Source of the DNA: Agrobacterium tumefaciens
GTDB taxonomy: Bacteria > Pseudomonadota > Alphaproteobacteria > Rhizobiales > Rhizobiaceae
DNA length: 64,000 nucleotides
Reading direction: 5' to 3'
NCBI RefSeq assembly: GCF_005221385.1
Contig: NZ_CP039903.1
Location: 2,981,001-3,045,000, forward strand
Shown: piece after piece, positions 9,623 through 20,742 of the stretch
How the letters are laid out: every line of letters begins with the position of its first letter
How positions within the stretch are numbered: the stretch's first letter is position 1
Position numbers and translations under genes: made by a program
Notes under the pieces: generated by a model
What the model was told of the DNA's origin: nothing
The model's input: the letters and a program-made list of their open reading frames with translations, nothing else
Database searches by the model: none

Positions 9623-12046
9623 ATGAAATTCACTCTTTCCTGGCTGAAAGAGCATCTGGATACCGATGCGACGCTGGACGAGATTTGCGAGCGGCTGACG
9701 GCGATTGGCCTCGAGGTCGAGGACGTTGACGACAAGGCGGCCTACAAGCCTTTCGTCATCGCCAAGGTGCTCTCCGCCGAGAAGCACCCGGAAGCTGACC
9801 GCCTGAAGGTTCTCTCCGTCGATGCCGGTGACGGCAAGCCGGTGCAGATCGTCTGCGGCGCCCCGAATGCACGCGCCGGCCTCGTTGGTGCGCTCGCGCG
9901 GCCCGGCATGTATGTTCCGGGCATCGACGTCACCCTTGCCGTCGGCAAGATACGCGGCGTCGAAAGCCACGGCATGATGTGCTCCGAAAAGGAGCTGAAT
10001 ATTTCCGACGATCACGACGGCATCATCGACCTGCCGCAGGATGCACCTGTTGGTACCTCCTTTGCCACCTATGCCGGCCTCGACGATCCGGCCATCGAAA
10101 TCAACCTGACGCCCAACCGTCCGGATTGCACCTCGATCTACGGTATTGCCCGCGATCTCGCCGCTTCCGGTCTTGGCAAGCTGAAGACGAACGCAGCGCC
10201 GTCCTTCAAGGTGGAAGGCACAACCGCGGTTGATGTGAAACTTGAGCTGGATGATGCAGCACTCTGCCCCGGCTTTTCGCTGCGGATCGTGCGTGGCGTG
10301 AAGAACGGTCCAAGCCCGAAATGGATGCAGCAGCGCCTGATGGCGATCGGCCTGCGTCCCATCAATGCGCTGGTCGATATCACCAACTACATGACCTTTG
10401 ATCAGGGCCGGCCGATGCACGTCTTCGACGCCGCCAAGGTCAAGGGCGATCTGACGGTTCGTCGCGCGAAAGAGGGTGAGACCATCCTAGCGCTCGATCA
10501 GCGTGAATATAAGCTTGGCCCGAACAATGTCGTCATCGCCGACGAGAAAGGTCTCGAATCCATCGGCGGCGTCATGGGCGGCGAACATTCCGGCTGCGAT
10601 GAAAACACCGTCGACGTGCTGATCGAATCCGCTCTCTGGGATCCGATCAACATTGCCAAGACCGGCCGCTCGCTCGGCATCATCACCGATGCGCGTTATC
10701 GTTTCGAGCGTGGCGTCGATCCGGACTATATGGTTCCGGGTCTGGAGCGCACCACCGAACTGGTTCTCGAACTGTGCGGCGGTGTCGCTGGCGAAGCCCG
10801 GGTTGTCGGTTACAAGGGCCATCAGCCCAAGGTCGTGGATTTCCCGCTGGCGGAAGTGAAGCGCCTGACAGGTCTGGAAGTCTCGGCGGAAGAGAGCCTA
10901 ACCATTCTCAAAGGCCTCGGTTTTGGCGTCGAGGGAACGGGCGAGCGCGTCTCCGTCACCGTACCGTCCTGGCGTCCGGATGTTGATGGCAAGGCCGATC
11001 TGGTGGAAGAGGTCATGCGCATCCATGGCGTCGACAACATCAAGCCGGAACCGCTTGAAAGCTTCGGCGCCGTCAACGGCCGTATCCTGACCACGCTGCA
11101 GGTCCGCACCCGCACCGCGCGTCGTGCCTTGGCAAGTCGTGGCATGCTGGAGGCCGTCACATGGTCCTTCATCCCGGAAGCGCAGGCAAAGCTGTTCGGC
11201 GGTGGTTCACCCGCGCTGAAACTCGCCAACCCCATCGCAGCCGACATGTCGGACATGCGGCCTTCGCTGCTGCCCGGCCTCCTGACCGCCGCGCAGCGCA
11301 ACGCCGATAAAGGCTATGGTGATGTCGCAATCTTCGAGGTCTCCGGCACCTATGAGGGCGATACGCCTGAGAAGCAGCGCCGCGTTGCCGGCGGCGTTCG
11401 CCGTGGTACGGCCTCGCTCGCAGGCAGCGGCCGCATGTGGTCCAATGCTTTGAAGGGCGGTGGCAAGCCGGTGGATGTATACGACGCGAAGGCCGATGCG
11501 CTCTCGGTGCTGGAAGCCTGCGGCTTGCCCATGGCCAATGTGCAGATCGAAGCCGGCGCGCCATCCTGGTATCACCCCGGTCGCTCCGGCACCATCAAGA
11601 TGGGTCCGAAGGTCGTGCTCGGCTATTTCGGCGAGTTCCATCCGAAGACGCTGTCCGAACTGGATGTCTCCGGCGCCTATAGCGGCTTCGAGGTCTATCT
11701 CGACGCCATGCAGGAGCCGAAAAAGAAGGCGACCCGCACCAAGCCTGCGCTCGAGCTTTCGCCCTTCCAGGCGGTCAAGCGAGATTTCGCCTTCGTGGTC
11801 GACAAGTCGGTCGAGGCGGGCGCCATCATCAAGGCTGCAACGAGCGCCGACCGCAAGCTGATCACCGGCGTCAATGTCTTCGATATCTTCGAAGGCGCAT
11901 CGCTCGGCGAGAACCGCAAGTCGGTCGCCATCGAAGTGCAGATCCAGCCGGTCGACAAGACGCTGACGGATGAGGATTTCGAGGCCCTGACGGCCAAGAT
12001 CGTCGGCAATGTCGAGAAATCCACGGGCGGCGTTCTGCGCGCCTGA
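9623..12046 (+). CDS. pheT: Phenylalanyl-tRNA synthetase beta subunit
   Basis: 807 residues, full length. It opens with [18 protein letters not shown], then an EMAP-II-like tRNA-binding fold ([20 protein letters not shown] at ~45-65), the B3/B4 editing region, the B5 DNA-binding-like domain, the class II-like core, and the FDX-ACB anticodon domain at the end ([17 protein letters not shown]). The translation is uninterrupted. A GGAGCAAAGAC binding site precedes the ATG. The operon ends at the terminator directly behind it. Confidence 0.97.
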   Translation: MKFTLSWLKEHLDTDATLDEICERLTAIGLEVEDVDDKAAYKPFVIAKVLSAEKHPEADRLKVLSVDAGDGKPVQIVCGAPNARAGLVGALARPGMYVPGIDVTLAVGKIRGVESHGMMCSEKELNISDDHDGIIDLPQDAPVGTSFATYAGLDDPAIEINLTPNRPDCTSIYGIARDLAASGLGKLKTNAAPSFKVEGTTAVDVKLELDDAALCPGFSLRIVRGVKNGPSPKWMQQRLMAIGLRPINALVDITNYMTFDQGRPMHVFDAAKVKGDLTVRRAKEGETILALDQREYKLGPNNVVIADEKGLESIGGVMGGEHSGCDENTVDVLIESALWDPINIAKTGRSLGIITDARYRFERGVDPDYMVPGLERTTELVLELCGGVAGEARVVGYKGHQPKVVDFPLAEVKRLTGLEVSAEESLTILKGLGFGVEGTGERVSVTVPSWRPDVDGKADLVEEVMRIHGVDNIKPEPLESFGAVNGRILTTLQVRTRTARRALASRGMLEAVTWSFIPEAQAKLFGGGSPALKLANPIAADMSDMRPSLLPGLLTAAQRNADKGYGDVAIFEVSGTYEGDTPEKQRRVAGGVRRGTASLAGSGRMWSNALKGGGKPVDVYDAKADALSVLEACGLPMANVQIEAGAPSWYHPGRSGTIKMGPKVVLGYFGEFHPKTLSELDVSGAYSGFEVYLDAMQEPKKKATRTKPALELSPFQAVKRDFAFVVDKSVEAGAIIKAATSADRKLITGVNVFDIFEGASLGENRKSVAIEVQIQPVDKTLTDEDFEALTAKIVGNVEKSTGGVLRA

Positions 12047-12068
12047 GAGTGGATGAAGGTCTGATTGA

Positions 12069-12098
12069 AAAAAGCCGCGGCAACTGCCGCGGCTTTTT
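12069..12098. terminator. Bidirectional terminator between pheT and the aldo/keto reductase gene
   Basis: A 14-bp stem AAAAAGCCGCGGCA / TGCCGCGGCTTTTT with a 2-nt gap has T runs on both strands. It lies between convergent genes ending at 12046 and 12104. Confidence 0.92.
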
Positions 12099-12103
12099 GG
12101 TTT

Positions 12104-13221
<1,118 letters not shown>

Positions 13222-13222
<1 letters not shown>

Positions 13223-14112
13223 TGAACCGTGTGCAACTCTCTCAGCTGGCCGTTCTCGCCGCCGTTGCCGAAGGCCGCAGCTTCCGCAAGGCCGCGGCTG
13301 AACTCGCCATTGCGCCCTCCGCCGTCAGCCATGCCGTCTCGTCGCTGGAGGCAAGTCTTGGACTGCGCCTGCTCCATCGTACCACCCGCAGCGTTTCGCC
13401 GACAGAGGAGGGCAGGCGGCTTCTCGAAACACTGGGTCCGGCGCTTGCCGATATCGATGCGGTCATCGAGACACTTGCCGAGCATGGCGGCAGACCGGCC
13501 GGGCCCCTGCGCATCACCTTGCCGAGGCTGGCCGCCGAGGATCTCATCGTGCCGCGGCTGGGTGAATTCCTGCGGCTCTATCCCGATATCTCACTCGAAA
13601 TCTCAACGGACGATCGTTTCGAAGATATTGTCGCGAAGGGTTTCGATGCCGGTCTGCGGCTCGGGGAGCACCTGGATGCGGATATGATTGCGGTGAAAGC
13701 CAGCGGTGCGTGGCGCGGCGCGATTGTTGGTTCTCCGTCCTATTTTGCGGAAAATCCACCGCCACGCGATCCCAGGGATCTCATTCGGCATCGCTGCATC
13801 CGCCGGCGCTTCGCGAGTGGCCTTATCTATCGTTGGGAACTGGAGAAGAATGGCAAGCCGCTGGTGGTCGATGTTCAGGGACCTTTGATCCTGTCGGACC
13901 AGAGCCTCATTCGCCGGGCAGCAATTGATGGAGCAGGGCTTGCCTTCGTTTTCGAGCAGCGCGTCGAGGACGATATCAGGCAGGGCAGGCTCATCCGCGT
14001 GCTGGAGGACTGGTGTGCGCCCTTTGACGGCTTCTATATCTATTATCCCTCGCGCCGGCAGATGCGCCCGGCGCTGAGGGCTTTCGTGGATTTCTTCCGC
14101 TTTCGGGTCTGA
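13222..14112 (+). CDS. LysR-family transcriptional regulator
   Basis: 296 residues, standard length. The N-terminal winged helix-turn-helix is clear (FRKAAAELAIAPSAVSHAVS, then LEASLGLRLLHRTTRSVSPT). The C-terminal effector domain has the PBP2 fold of the CrgA-like subgroup (GPLRITLPRLAAEDLIVPRL). ATG 13222 gives the canonical N-terminus; the frame is open further upstream, but without homologous sequence. The palindrome overlapping the start suggests autoregulation. It probably controls the divergent aldo/keto reductase (inference from arrangement). Confidence 0.92.
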
Positions 14113-14556
14113 TCAGAACTTGATGCGATAACGAATATGGCCGTCGCTTTTCACGTAGCTGTCGTAAAGTTTCTGGGCGCGTTGATTGTCCTCGCCAGTG
14201 TGCCAGTAAAGCCGTGACCAGCCCTTTTCCTTGCAGATCGCGATAAGATCGTCCATCAGCGCCCGGCCCGTCCCCTTGCCGCGGATTTCGCCATCAACAA
14301 ACAAATCCTCCAGATAGCAATCGGGCGTCTTCACCCAGGTGGAATCATGGAAGTGATGGATGGCGAAACCGGCCATGCGGTCACCAAGCATGGCCACACG
14401 CATGGAAACCCGCGATGTGGGATCAAGAATGCGTGCCCAGGTATGGTCAGTCACGTCACCGGCAAGTTCGACCTCATAAAAAGCGAGGTAATCGTTCCAG
14501 AGGCGCAGCCATTCCGCCCGGTCAGCCGGCTGCGCATCACGAATTGTAAGCTCCAT
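14113..14556 (-). CDS. GNAT-family N-acetyltransferase
   Basis: 147 residues. The acetyl-CoA binding signature is in motif A: LEDLFVDGEIRGKGTGRALM (R/Q-x-x-G-x-G/A), followed by LIAICKEKGWSRLYWHTGE and a final RYRIKF. It would transfer an acetyl group to an amine of an unknown substrate. It starts 1 bp after the stop of the aldo/keto reductase upstream on the same strand, so the two are in one transcript. Its 3' end abuts the convergent lysR stop. Confidence 0.88.
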   Translation of the reverse strand: MELTIRDAQPADRAEWLRLWNDYLAFYEVELAGDVTDHTWARILDPTSRVSMRVAMLGDRMAGFAIHHFHDSTWVKTPDCYLEDLFVDGEIRGKGTGRALMDDLIAICKEKGWSRLYWHTGEDNQRAQKLYDSYVKSDGHIRYRIKF

Positions 14557-14557
14557 C

Positions 14558-15508
14558 TTATGCGCCCGCCTTGTCGAGAAGGGTCATCATTTCATCGGTC
14601 AGCTTCAGGTCGACGGCGCGTTTGAAGCTTTCAAGCTGCGACAGGCTGGTGGCGCTGGCAATCGGCGCGGTTATCGCCTTTTTCCGCAACAGCCACGCCA
14701 GCGCGATATCGGCGAGCTTGGCCCCGGTCTGCACCGCCACCGCATCCATCGCCCCCAAAACGGCAAGGCCGCGCGTATTGACGTATTCGCCGACACGATA
14801 GCTGCGGGCAACGCCTTCCGTATCGGCCTTGGCACGGTATTTCCCGGTCAGGAAACCGGCTGCAAGGCTGTAATAGTTGATGACGCCGATCTCTTCTTGC
14901 ACACAAAGATCAGCAAGTGGACCTTCGAAATCCGCGCGATTATAGAGATTATATTCCGGCTGCAGCACGTCGTAACGCGGAAGATTGTTTTTCGCCGCCG
15001 TATCCAGCGCCTCCTGAAGCTGGCTGGCGGAATAGTTGGAGCAACCGATGGCGCGGATTTTTCCCTGTTCCTTCAGCTTTGCGAAGGCGGCAAGCGTCTC
15101 TTCCAGCGGCACGTCGGCATCCGGCTTGTGGGCGAGATAGAGGTCGATATAGTCGGTCTGCAGCCGCTTCAGCGAAGCATCGACAGCCTCTGTGATCCAC
15201 TTGGCGCTGAGGCCGGTCTTCTGGCCGCGATTGTCAAAACCGACCTTGGTGACGATCACCGCATCCTCGCGCTTCACGCTCGATTGCTTCAGCCATTTGC
15301 CGATAATGGCTTCGGATTCGCCGCCCTCATGCCCGTCCACCCAGGCGGAATAGACATCCGCCGTGTCGATGGCGTTGAACCCGGCGTCGAAAAAAGCGTC
15401 GAGCAGGGTAAAGGAAGTCTTCTCATCCGCTGTCCAGCCGAACACGTTGCCGCCGAAAACGATCGGGGCGATGGAGAGGCCGGTGCGGCCGAGGTTTCGT
15501 TTTTCCAC
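14558..15508 (-). CDS. Aldo/keto reductase (Tas-like)
   Basis: 316 residues, starting MEKRNLGRTGLSIAPIVFGG. The family catalytic set is visible: AIDTADVYSAW with Asp and Tyr, Lys in VIVTKVGFDNRGQKTG, and the His of YLAHKPDADVPLEETL. The C-terminal cofactor segment is ALAWLLRKKAITAPIASATS. It is an NAD(P)H-dependent reductase of unknown substrate. It is only distantly related to the other aldo/keto reductase in the window (start 13105). It is the first gene of a two-gene unit with the GNAT acetyltransferase. Confidence 0.88.
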   Translation of the reverse strand: MEKRNLGRTGLSIAPIVFGGNVFGWTADEKTSFTLLDAFFDAGFNAIDTADVYSAWVDGHEGGESEAIIGKWLKQSSVKREDAVIVTKVGFDNRGQKTGLSAKWITEAVDASLKRLQTDYIDLYLAHKPDADVPLEETLAAFAKLKEQGKIRAIGCSNYSASQLQEALDTAAKNNLPRYDVLQPEYNLYNRADFEGPLADLCVQEEIGVINYYSLAAGFLTGKYRAKADTEGVARSYRVGEYVNTRGLAVLGAMDAVAVQTGAKLADIALAWLLRKKAITAPIASATSLSQLESFKRAVDLKLTDEMMTLLDKAGA

Positions 15509-15618
15509 GGGGAATGCTCCTGTTGCTGACTTGGTGACAAGGTTAGCAACTGCTCATCCGCATAACCATTCAATTCCTTTGATGGCACTCATCAGGCAAT
15601 GGACGGAAGCTGGCGAGA

Positions 15619-16602
15619 TCAGCTCCGATAGCCGCGATAGTGGCTGGGCGGAAGGTGATTATGCTGTTGCCACACACGCCGCAAATGCCGGGCAGAGGCA
15701 AATCCCGCCCGTTCGGCGATGGCCTCCATGTCGAGGCGGCTATTGGCGAGAATGTCTCGGGCCAAATTGACCCGCATCAGATTGACGTAATCGATAACGC
15801 TGATGCCGGTATGTTCACGAAACAGGCGCGACAGATGCCTTTCGCTGAGGGCTGCAATATCGGCCAGGCCTTCCAGCGACCAGTCTCGGGCCGGCTCCGC
15901 CATCACCGTGTCCTGCACGCGGTGAATGGCGGGGTGCATGTGGTTACGGCCTGTCAGCCAGGGCGAAATTTGCGGATCGCTGCCGTTGCGCCTGAGATAG
16001 ATAACCATGGTTTTTGCAATGCGCGCCGCGACCGCCGGGGATGTCAGCCGGGAAACCACATGCAGCATCAGGTCTATGCCGGTGGAGATGCCAGCGCTTG
16101 AGAAGCGGTTTCCGTCCTCGACGAACAGTCGGTTTTCGGCCACCTGGGACAATGGCGCGATGCGTCGCAGCGCTTCGATGCAATCGGCATGTGTTGTGCA
16201 GCTTCGTCCGTCGAAAAGTCCCGCCTCTCCCGCCAGCAATGCACCGGAGCAGATGGAAATGACAATGGTATCGATACGCGCGACACGGCCCAGCCATGCC
16301 GTCAATGCCTGCCGCTCCCGCCGCGTTTCCGGCTCGCTCTCGGAACGTGAAGTGCTGCCGGAGATCAAGAGAAACGCATTTTCCGGAAGCGCCGCGGGCA
16401 GGGCCTCCAGACCGCAAAGGTCAAGACCGATCGAGGATTGTTGCCTGTCCCTTGCCGCAATGTAGTGGCAGTCGAAAAAAATGTCGCTTTGCTCACCATT
16501 GGCATAACGGATCACCTGCAGGGGACCGGCAATATCGAGCAACAGCGCGTGCGGCGGCACAAGCGTATAAAAGGGAATGATGCGTGTGCCGCCTTTGTCC
16601 AT
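15619..16602 (-). CDS. GlxA-family regulator (DJ-1/PfpI domain plus AraC helix-turn-helix)
   Basis: 327 residues. The N-terminal ~180 residues are a DJ-1/PfpI class I amidotransferase-like domain with the nucleophile-elbow cysteine in SICSGALLAGEAGLFDG. The C-terminal ~100 residues form an AraC-type double helix-turn-helix (LADIAALSERHLSRLFREHT, then MEAIAERAGFASARHLRRVW). Such regulators sense small metabolites, often in amino acid or betaine breakdown. The start overlaps the stop of the isochorismatase-like gene by one base, so the two are co-translated and the hydrolase is a likely target or partner. Confidence 0.9.
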   Translation of the reverse strand: MDKGGTRIIPFYTLVPPHALLLDIAGPLQVIRYANGEQSDIFFDCHYIAARDRQQSSIGLDLCGLEALPAALPENAFLLISGSTSRSESEPETRRERQALTAWLGRVARIDTIVISICSGALLAGEAGLFDGRSCTTHADCIEALRRIAPLSQVAENRLFVEDGNRFSSAGISTGIDLMLHVVSRLTSPAVAARIAKTMVIYLRRNGSDPQISPWLTGRNHMHPAIHRVQDTVMAEPARDWSLEGLADIAALSERHLSRLFREHTGISVIDYVNLMRVNLARDILANSRLDMEAIAERAGFASARHLRRVWQQHNHLPPSHYRGYRS

Positions 16603-17177
16603 CAGGCTGCTTCTTTCAGGGTTGTAAGCGCGTCATTCACCGTAGCGATGCGTGCGAAGCGGCCGGCCAGCACCAGCTCGGTGCGTTTGCGGATATCGTC
16701 GGCGCTGAATACCGTGCCGGACGCATGTGTCATGGGAAAGGTCAATGTCGCCTCGGTGACGTATTCGACGTTGTAGCCGAGATCGGAAGCGTGCCGCGTC
16801 GTCGTTTCGCAGCATTGTTCAGTGCGGATGCCCGAGACGATCAGCCGATTGATGCCTTTCTGCGTCAGCCAGATTTCAAGGCCGGTGCCAGCGAAAGCCG
16901 AATGGCGGTTCTTGTGAAAGGTCACGTCGGGTGCGATCTCCACACCCTCAAGCGTGCGGACATAGCCGCTGTCTTTCGAGAAGGCCCTGTCGCCATCGAC
17001 ATGGAAGATTTGCACAACGGGAATTCCCGCGGCCTTGGCGCCGTCAATCAATCCCTGCTGTTTCTCCAGATAGGCAGCAAGTCCGCTTTCCTCGAAATAA
17101 GGGGTGTGCCGAAACGATTCCTGAACGTCGATAACGAGCAGCGCGGTGTGAGAAGAGGACATTTCATGTTTCTCCAT
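16602..17177 (-). CDS. Isochorismatase-family cysteine hydrolase
   Basis: 191 residues. The family catalytic triad is visible: Asp in ALLVIDVQESF, Lys in DVTFHKNRHSAF, and Cys in GIRTEQCCETTTRHA. Family members hydrolyse nicotinamide, carbamoyl compounds, isochorismate and similar substrates. Without the substrate pocket pattern no specific reaction can be named. Met1 (17177) and Met6 (17162) are both possible starts. It is co-directional and overlapping with the GlxA-type regulator gene, a pairing common in proteobacteria. Confidence 0.85.
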   Translation of the reverse strand: MEKHEMSSSHTALLVIDVQESFRHTPYFEESGLAAYLEKQQGLIDGAKAAGIPVVQIFHVDGDRAFSKDSGYVRTLEGVEIAPDVTFHKNRHSAFAGTGLEIWLTQKGINRLIVSGIRTEQCCETTTRHASDLGYNVEYVTEATLTFPMTHASGTVFSADDIRKRTELVLAGRFARIATVNDALTTLKEAA

Positions 17178-17346
17178 TGGGTTTATTCATAGCATAATTC
17201 CCCCTTATGCATCCCGATAAAAGCAACCAGGCCGACAAAGGCAGGACACATCCGGCCATACTTTCTGGTGATCGGACTTTGCCGGCTTGCCACACGGTGC
17301 CGGGGTGGTAAGTTTCCGAAGAAATGGCAGAGTGGGGAGAACGGGA

Positions 17347-18330
17347 ATGCTGCGCTTCGGAATAATCTCAACGGCGAAAATCGCTCAGGATCACGTCATT
17401 CCGGCAATACAGGATGCGCAAGACTGTGTGGTCAGCGCTATCGCCAGCCGCGATCGCGCCAAAGCGCGCGCGGTTGCCGAGCGTTTTTCCGTGCCGCATG
17501 CCTTCGGTTCCTATGAGGAGATGCTGGCATCGGATGTGATCGATGCGGTCTATATTCCGCTTCCAACCGCGCAGCATGTGGAATGGACAATCAAGGCGGC
17601 CGATGCTGGCAAGCATGTGCTGTGCGAAAAGCCGATTGCGCTGGAGGCGCGGGAGATCGATACGCTTATCGCCGCGCGCGACCGCAACGGCGTTGTTGTG
17701 TCCGAGGCTTTCATGGTCACCTATGCGCCGGTCTGGGCCAAGGTGAAGGAGTTGCTGGCATCCGGCGCCATCGGCACGCTGAAACATGTTCAGGGCGCTT
17801 TCAGCTATTTCAATCGCGATCCCGGCAACATGCGCAATATTCCCGAACTGGGCGGCGGCGCCCTGCCGGATATCGGTGTCTACCCAACCATCGTGACCCG
17901 TTTTGCCACCGGCGCGGAGCCGAAGCGCGTGCAGGCCACGGTTGAGCGCGACAGGGAATTCGGCACGGATATCTATTCCAGCGTCAGAGCTGATTTCGGC
18001 GGTTTCGAACTGAGCTTTTATCTGTCGACCCAGCTTGCCGCCCGTCAGCTCATGGTCTTTCACGGCACGGATGGTTACATCGAGGTCAAATCCCCTTTCA
18101 ACGCCAATCGCTGGGGTGCGGAAGAGATCGAGCTGACCAATCAGGCCCATAACCAGTCGCAAGTCTTTCGGTTTCAGGATAGCCGTCAATACAAGCTGGA
18201 GGCGGAGGCCTTTGCCCGCGCAGTGAAGGGTGAGGGCGAAGTCGTTACGCTGGAAAGCTCGAGGAAGAACCAGCTTTTTATCGACGCCATATATCGGGCA
18301 GCCGAAAAGGACGGTTGGGAACCGGTTTAA
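17347..18330 (+). CDS. Gfo/Idh/MocA-family NAD(P)-dependent oxidoreductase
   Basis: 327 residues, starting [20 protein letters not shown] with a Rossmann dinucleotide-binding turn. The family motif [14 protein letters not shown] contains the conserved Lys of the EKP motif, and the second catalytic region is [17 protein letters not shown] (D and Y/H positions). The C-terminal alpha/beta domain is complete. Enzymes of this family oxidise sugars and polyols; the substrate is unknown. The start at 17347 was chosen because the Rossmann strand begins directly after it. It is convergent with the GtrA-like gene: the stop codons overlap. Confidence 0.88.
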   Translation: MLRFGIISTAKIAQDHVIPAIQDAQDCVVSAIASRDRAKARAVAERFSVPHAFGSYEEMLASDVIDAVYIPLPTAQHVEWTIKAADAGKHVLCEKPIALEAREIDTLIAARDRNGVVVSEAFMVTYAPVWAKVKELLASGAIGTLKHVQGAFSYFNRDPGNMRNIPELGGGALPDIGVYPTIVTRFATGAEPKRVQATVERDREFGTDIYSSVRADFGGFELSFYLSTQLAARQLMVFHGTDGYIEVKSPFNANRWGAEEIELTNQAHNQSQVFRFQDSRQYKLEAEAFARAVKGEGEVVTLESSRKNQLFIDAIYRAAEKDGWEPV

Positions 18331-18698
18331 TCCCGGTCCAACTGTTGTTTTTGCAGCCGTCGGTAGCCATAAAGCGCCAACAGCAATGCCGCGAATGCTG
18401 AAAAGGCGAGCGGGATAAGCGGCTGGACCAGCGGGTTGCGCCATTGCAGCAACATAAACAGCCCCACACCGACGACGCGGGCGGTGAGCGTCACAGCATT
18501 CACGAGAAAAACGCTCAACGTGGCCGGTGCACCGCCGTTGGCGCGGTTCAACCGCCAGCTCGTTGCAACGCCTGCCGCCGCACCGGGCAATCGGGCGGAA
18601 AGCGGATCGACACCGAGATAGAAAATGAGCAGGCAGGTGACGGTAAGGTCAGCGGCCAATCCGCAAATCTCGGTCAATGCGAAGTGCGGAAGTCTCAA
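18327..18698 (-). CDS. GtrA-like small membrane protein
   Basis: 123 residues with four hydrophobic segments. The pattern [19 protein letters not shown] at the start and the [10 protein letters not shown] segment after TM2 resemble the GtrA family (F-x-LNR-x-W-x-F type signature). GtrA proteins are thought to move lipid-linked sugars across the inner membrane. No glycosyltransferase neighbour is present, so the role stays open. It follows an 80-residue membrane protein by 12 bp on the same strand, probably as one transcript. Confidence 0.65.
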   Translation of the reverse strand: MRLPHFALTEICGLAADLTVTCLLIFYLGVDPLSARLPGAAAGVATSWRLNRANGGAPATLSVFLVNAVTLTARVVGVGLFMLLQWRNPLVQPLIPLAFSAFAALLLALYGYRRLQKQQLDRD

Positions 18699-18710
18699 GG
18701 CCGTTAGCTT

Positions 18711-18953
18711 TTAAAGCGTCGGCTGCGTGGAGCGCGGGCGTTGCAGCACGAGAAGGCCGATGACGACACCGACGACGCCGAAATTATACCCGGCGAGCGC
18801 CAGAAGCAGCGACATCAACGGTACGGCCGTAGAAGAAAGCGCCATTGCTATACCATAAGCGCCGATAATCATCATGCAGATGAAAATGATGCTGAAGACA
18901 GAACGCAACGCAACTGCGGTTACGCCAAGCACTGTGGCGGTAAGAAAAATCAT
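18711..18953 (-). CDS. Small membrane protein of unknown function
   Basis: 80 residues, largely hydrophobic, with about three membrane segments (start MIFLTATVLGVTAVALRSVF, centre IIFICMMIIGAYGIAM, end VVGVVIGLLVLQRP) and a short basic tail. I recognise no family. It has no charged catalytic motif. It lies 12 bp upstream of the GtrA-like gene on the same strand. The upstream gap to the divergent xseA is 190 bp and holds the palindrome CTAACTCGTTAG near 19049, possibly an operator. Confidence 0.6.
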   Translation of the reverse strand: MIFLTATVLGVTAVALRSVFSIIFICMMIIGAYGIAMALSSTAVPLMSLLLALAGYNFGVVGVVIGLLVLQRPRSTQPTL

Positions 18954-19143
18954 GGATGCCGCCTCCTCTTTGGTTGCCGGGCCCGGGACAAGACGTAGCG
19001 TCTTCTTCCCTAACGAACCCTTGTTTTCTCCTCCGTTCCCTGTTTTCCTAACTCGTTAGTTGAGGATATGGTTTCATCGCCGTTAAAATCGGGCTGGCGA
19101 GCACCGGCATTTCCGAATCGACGGGTTTTGGTTACAAACGGTC

Positions 19144-20742
19144 ATGAGCGATATCTTCTCCCACGCCGCATTGAGCAATCTTGCCGAGTTCTCGGTGTCC
19201 GAACTGTCAGGTTCCATCAAGCGCACGGTGGAGACGGCTTTCGAGCAGGTGCGGGTGCGCGGCGAAATTTCCGGCTATCGCGGCCCACATTCTTCCGGCC
19301 ACGCTTATTTCTCGCTGAAGGACGATCGCGCCCGCATCGATGCGGTGATCTGGAAAGGCACGTTCTCGCGGCTGAAGTTCCGCCCGGAAGAGGGCATGGA
19401 AGTGATTGCGACGGGCAAGGTCACCACCTTTCCTGGCTCCTCGAAATACCAGATCGTCATCGAAAGCCTCGAGCCGGCCGGTGCCGGCGCGCTGATGGCA
19501 CTTCTGGAAGACCGCCGCCGGCGTCTGGCGGCGGAAGGGCTGTTCGATGCGGCCCGCAAGCGCCGCCTGCCGTTCATGCCGCATGTCATTGGTGTCGTTA
19601 CCTCACCCACGGGTGCCGTCATTCGCGATATTCTTCACCGCATTTCGGATCGCTTTCCGGTCCATGTCGTCGTCTGGCCGGTCAAGGTGCAGGGCGAAGG
19701 CTCGGGCGAGGAAGTGGCGAACGCCATTCGCGGTTTTAACGCGCTTAAGCCCGGCGGCGAGATCGCCCGCCCGGATGTGCTGATTGTTGCCCGTGGCGGC
19801 GGCAGTCTGGAGGACCTCTGGGGCTTCAACGATGAAATCGTCGTGCGCGCTGCGGCTGAAAGTGAAATTCCGCTGATTTCCGCCGTCGGACACGAGACCG
19901 ATACGACATTGATCGACTATGCCGCCGATGTGCGTGCGCCGACACCGACAGGCGCCGCCGAAATGGCCGTGCCGGTGCGTGCGGAACTGGAAGCGCAGCT
20001 TTCCGGCCTTGCCGCGCGTCTTTCCGGCTCGGTATCGCGACAGATGGACAATCGCCGCCAGGGCGTGCGGGCGCTGGTGCGGGCGCTGCCGTCGCTAGAC
20101 CAGCTTCTGGCCCTGCCGCGCCGCCGTTTCGACGAGGCCGCAAGCGGTCTCGGTCGTGGGCTTGAAATGACCACGCTGAATAAGCGTCGCGCCTTTGAGC
20201 GCTCCGCTTCGGGGCTTCGGCCGGAAACCCTTCTCAACGGTCTCAAACACCACAGGCAGCGGATCACCGAGCGCATGCACCGGGCCGAGACTTTGGTGGA
20301 ACGTCGGCTCCTGCAGGGCAAAGGCCGCGTCGATGCCTTCGATTCCGCGCTGCGTTCGCTGCCCGCCCGCCTGCTTGGCCAGCTGGAGCGGCAGAAGGAA
20401 CGCGTCGTCACCGCCGCGCGCCGGGCCGATACCGCCGTCCTGCATCGGATGGCGCAGAACCGCTCGGGCCTTGCCGCCCACAATCGTATCCTGCAATCGC
20501 TCTCTTATAAGAACGTGCTGAACCGCGGTTATGCCGTGATCCGTGATGAAGAGAACCGGCCGCTGACCCGTGCCGCCGCCATTGCCTCCGGCGCTGTCGT
20601 GTCGATGGAATTTGCCGACGGTCGTGTCTCCGCCATCACGACGGGAGAGGGGACGCCGTCTCCGGATGCCGCCGCGGCACAAAAAAAGAAGCCGGCAAAA
20701 CCGGCTTCTTCAGGCCCGGGCAATCAGGGCAGTCTGTTTTGA
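19144..20742 (+). CDS. xseA: Exodeoxyribonuclease VII large subunit
   Basis: 532 residues, within the family range but with a rhizobial C-terminal extension. The N-terminal OB-fold ([18 protein letters not shown] and [20 protein letters not shown]) is followed by the catalytic domain ([54 protein letters not shown]). A long coiled coil then contacts the small subunit XseB. It degrades single-stranded DNA from both ends. xseB is not in this window. The low-complexity C-terminal tail ([14 protein letters not shown]) is encoded by bases that also form a terminator for the convergent gene. Confidence 0.95.
   Translation: MSDIFSHAALSNLAEFSVSELSGSIKRTVETAFEQVRVRGEISGYRGPHSSGHAYFSLKDDRARIDAVIWKGTFSRLKFRPEEGMEVIATGKVTTFPGSSKYQIVIESLEPAGAGALMALLEDRRRRLAAEGLFDAARKRRLPFMPHVIGVVTSPTGAVIRDILHRISDRFPVHVVVWPVKVQGEGSGEEVANAIRGFNALKPGGEIARPDVLIVARGGGSLEDLWGFNDEIVVRAAAESEIPLISAVGHETDTTLIDYAADVRAPTPTGAAEMAVPVRAELEAQLSGLAARLSGSVSRQMDNRRQGVRALVRALPSLDQLLALPRRRFDEAASGLGRGLEMTTLNKRRAFERSASGLRPETLLNGLKHHRQRITERMHRAETLVERRLLQGKGRVDAFDSALRSLPARLLGQLERQKERVVTAARRADTAVLHRMAQNRSGLAAHNRILQSLSYKNVLNRGYAVIRDEENRPLTRAAAIASGAVVSMEFADGRVSAITTGEGTPSPDAAAAQKKKPAKPASSGPGNQGSLF
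20681..20710 (-). terminator. Terminator of the convergent enolase-superfamily gene, embedded in the xseA coding end
   Basis: A 10-bp stem AAGAAGCCGG / CCGGCTTCTT with a CAAAA loop is followed on the minus strand by a run of Ts (20685-20681). It lies 33 bp beyond the stop of the minus-strand gene but within the last 20 codons of xseA. Confidence 0.75.

Noticed and set aside
8489..10420. Long minus-strand open frame of 643 codons opposite pheS and pheT
   Set aside because: Antisense to two intact essential genes; the product is His/Arg-rich and matches no family. High GC produces such long shadows.
17368..18444. Minus-strand frame of 358 codons opposite the Gfo/Idh/MocA gene
   Set aside because: Antisense shadow; the Rossmann protein on the plus strand is complete.
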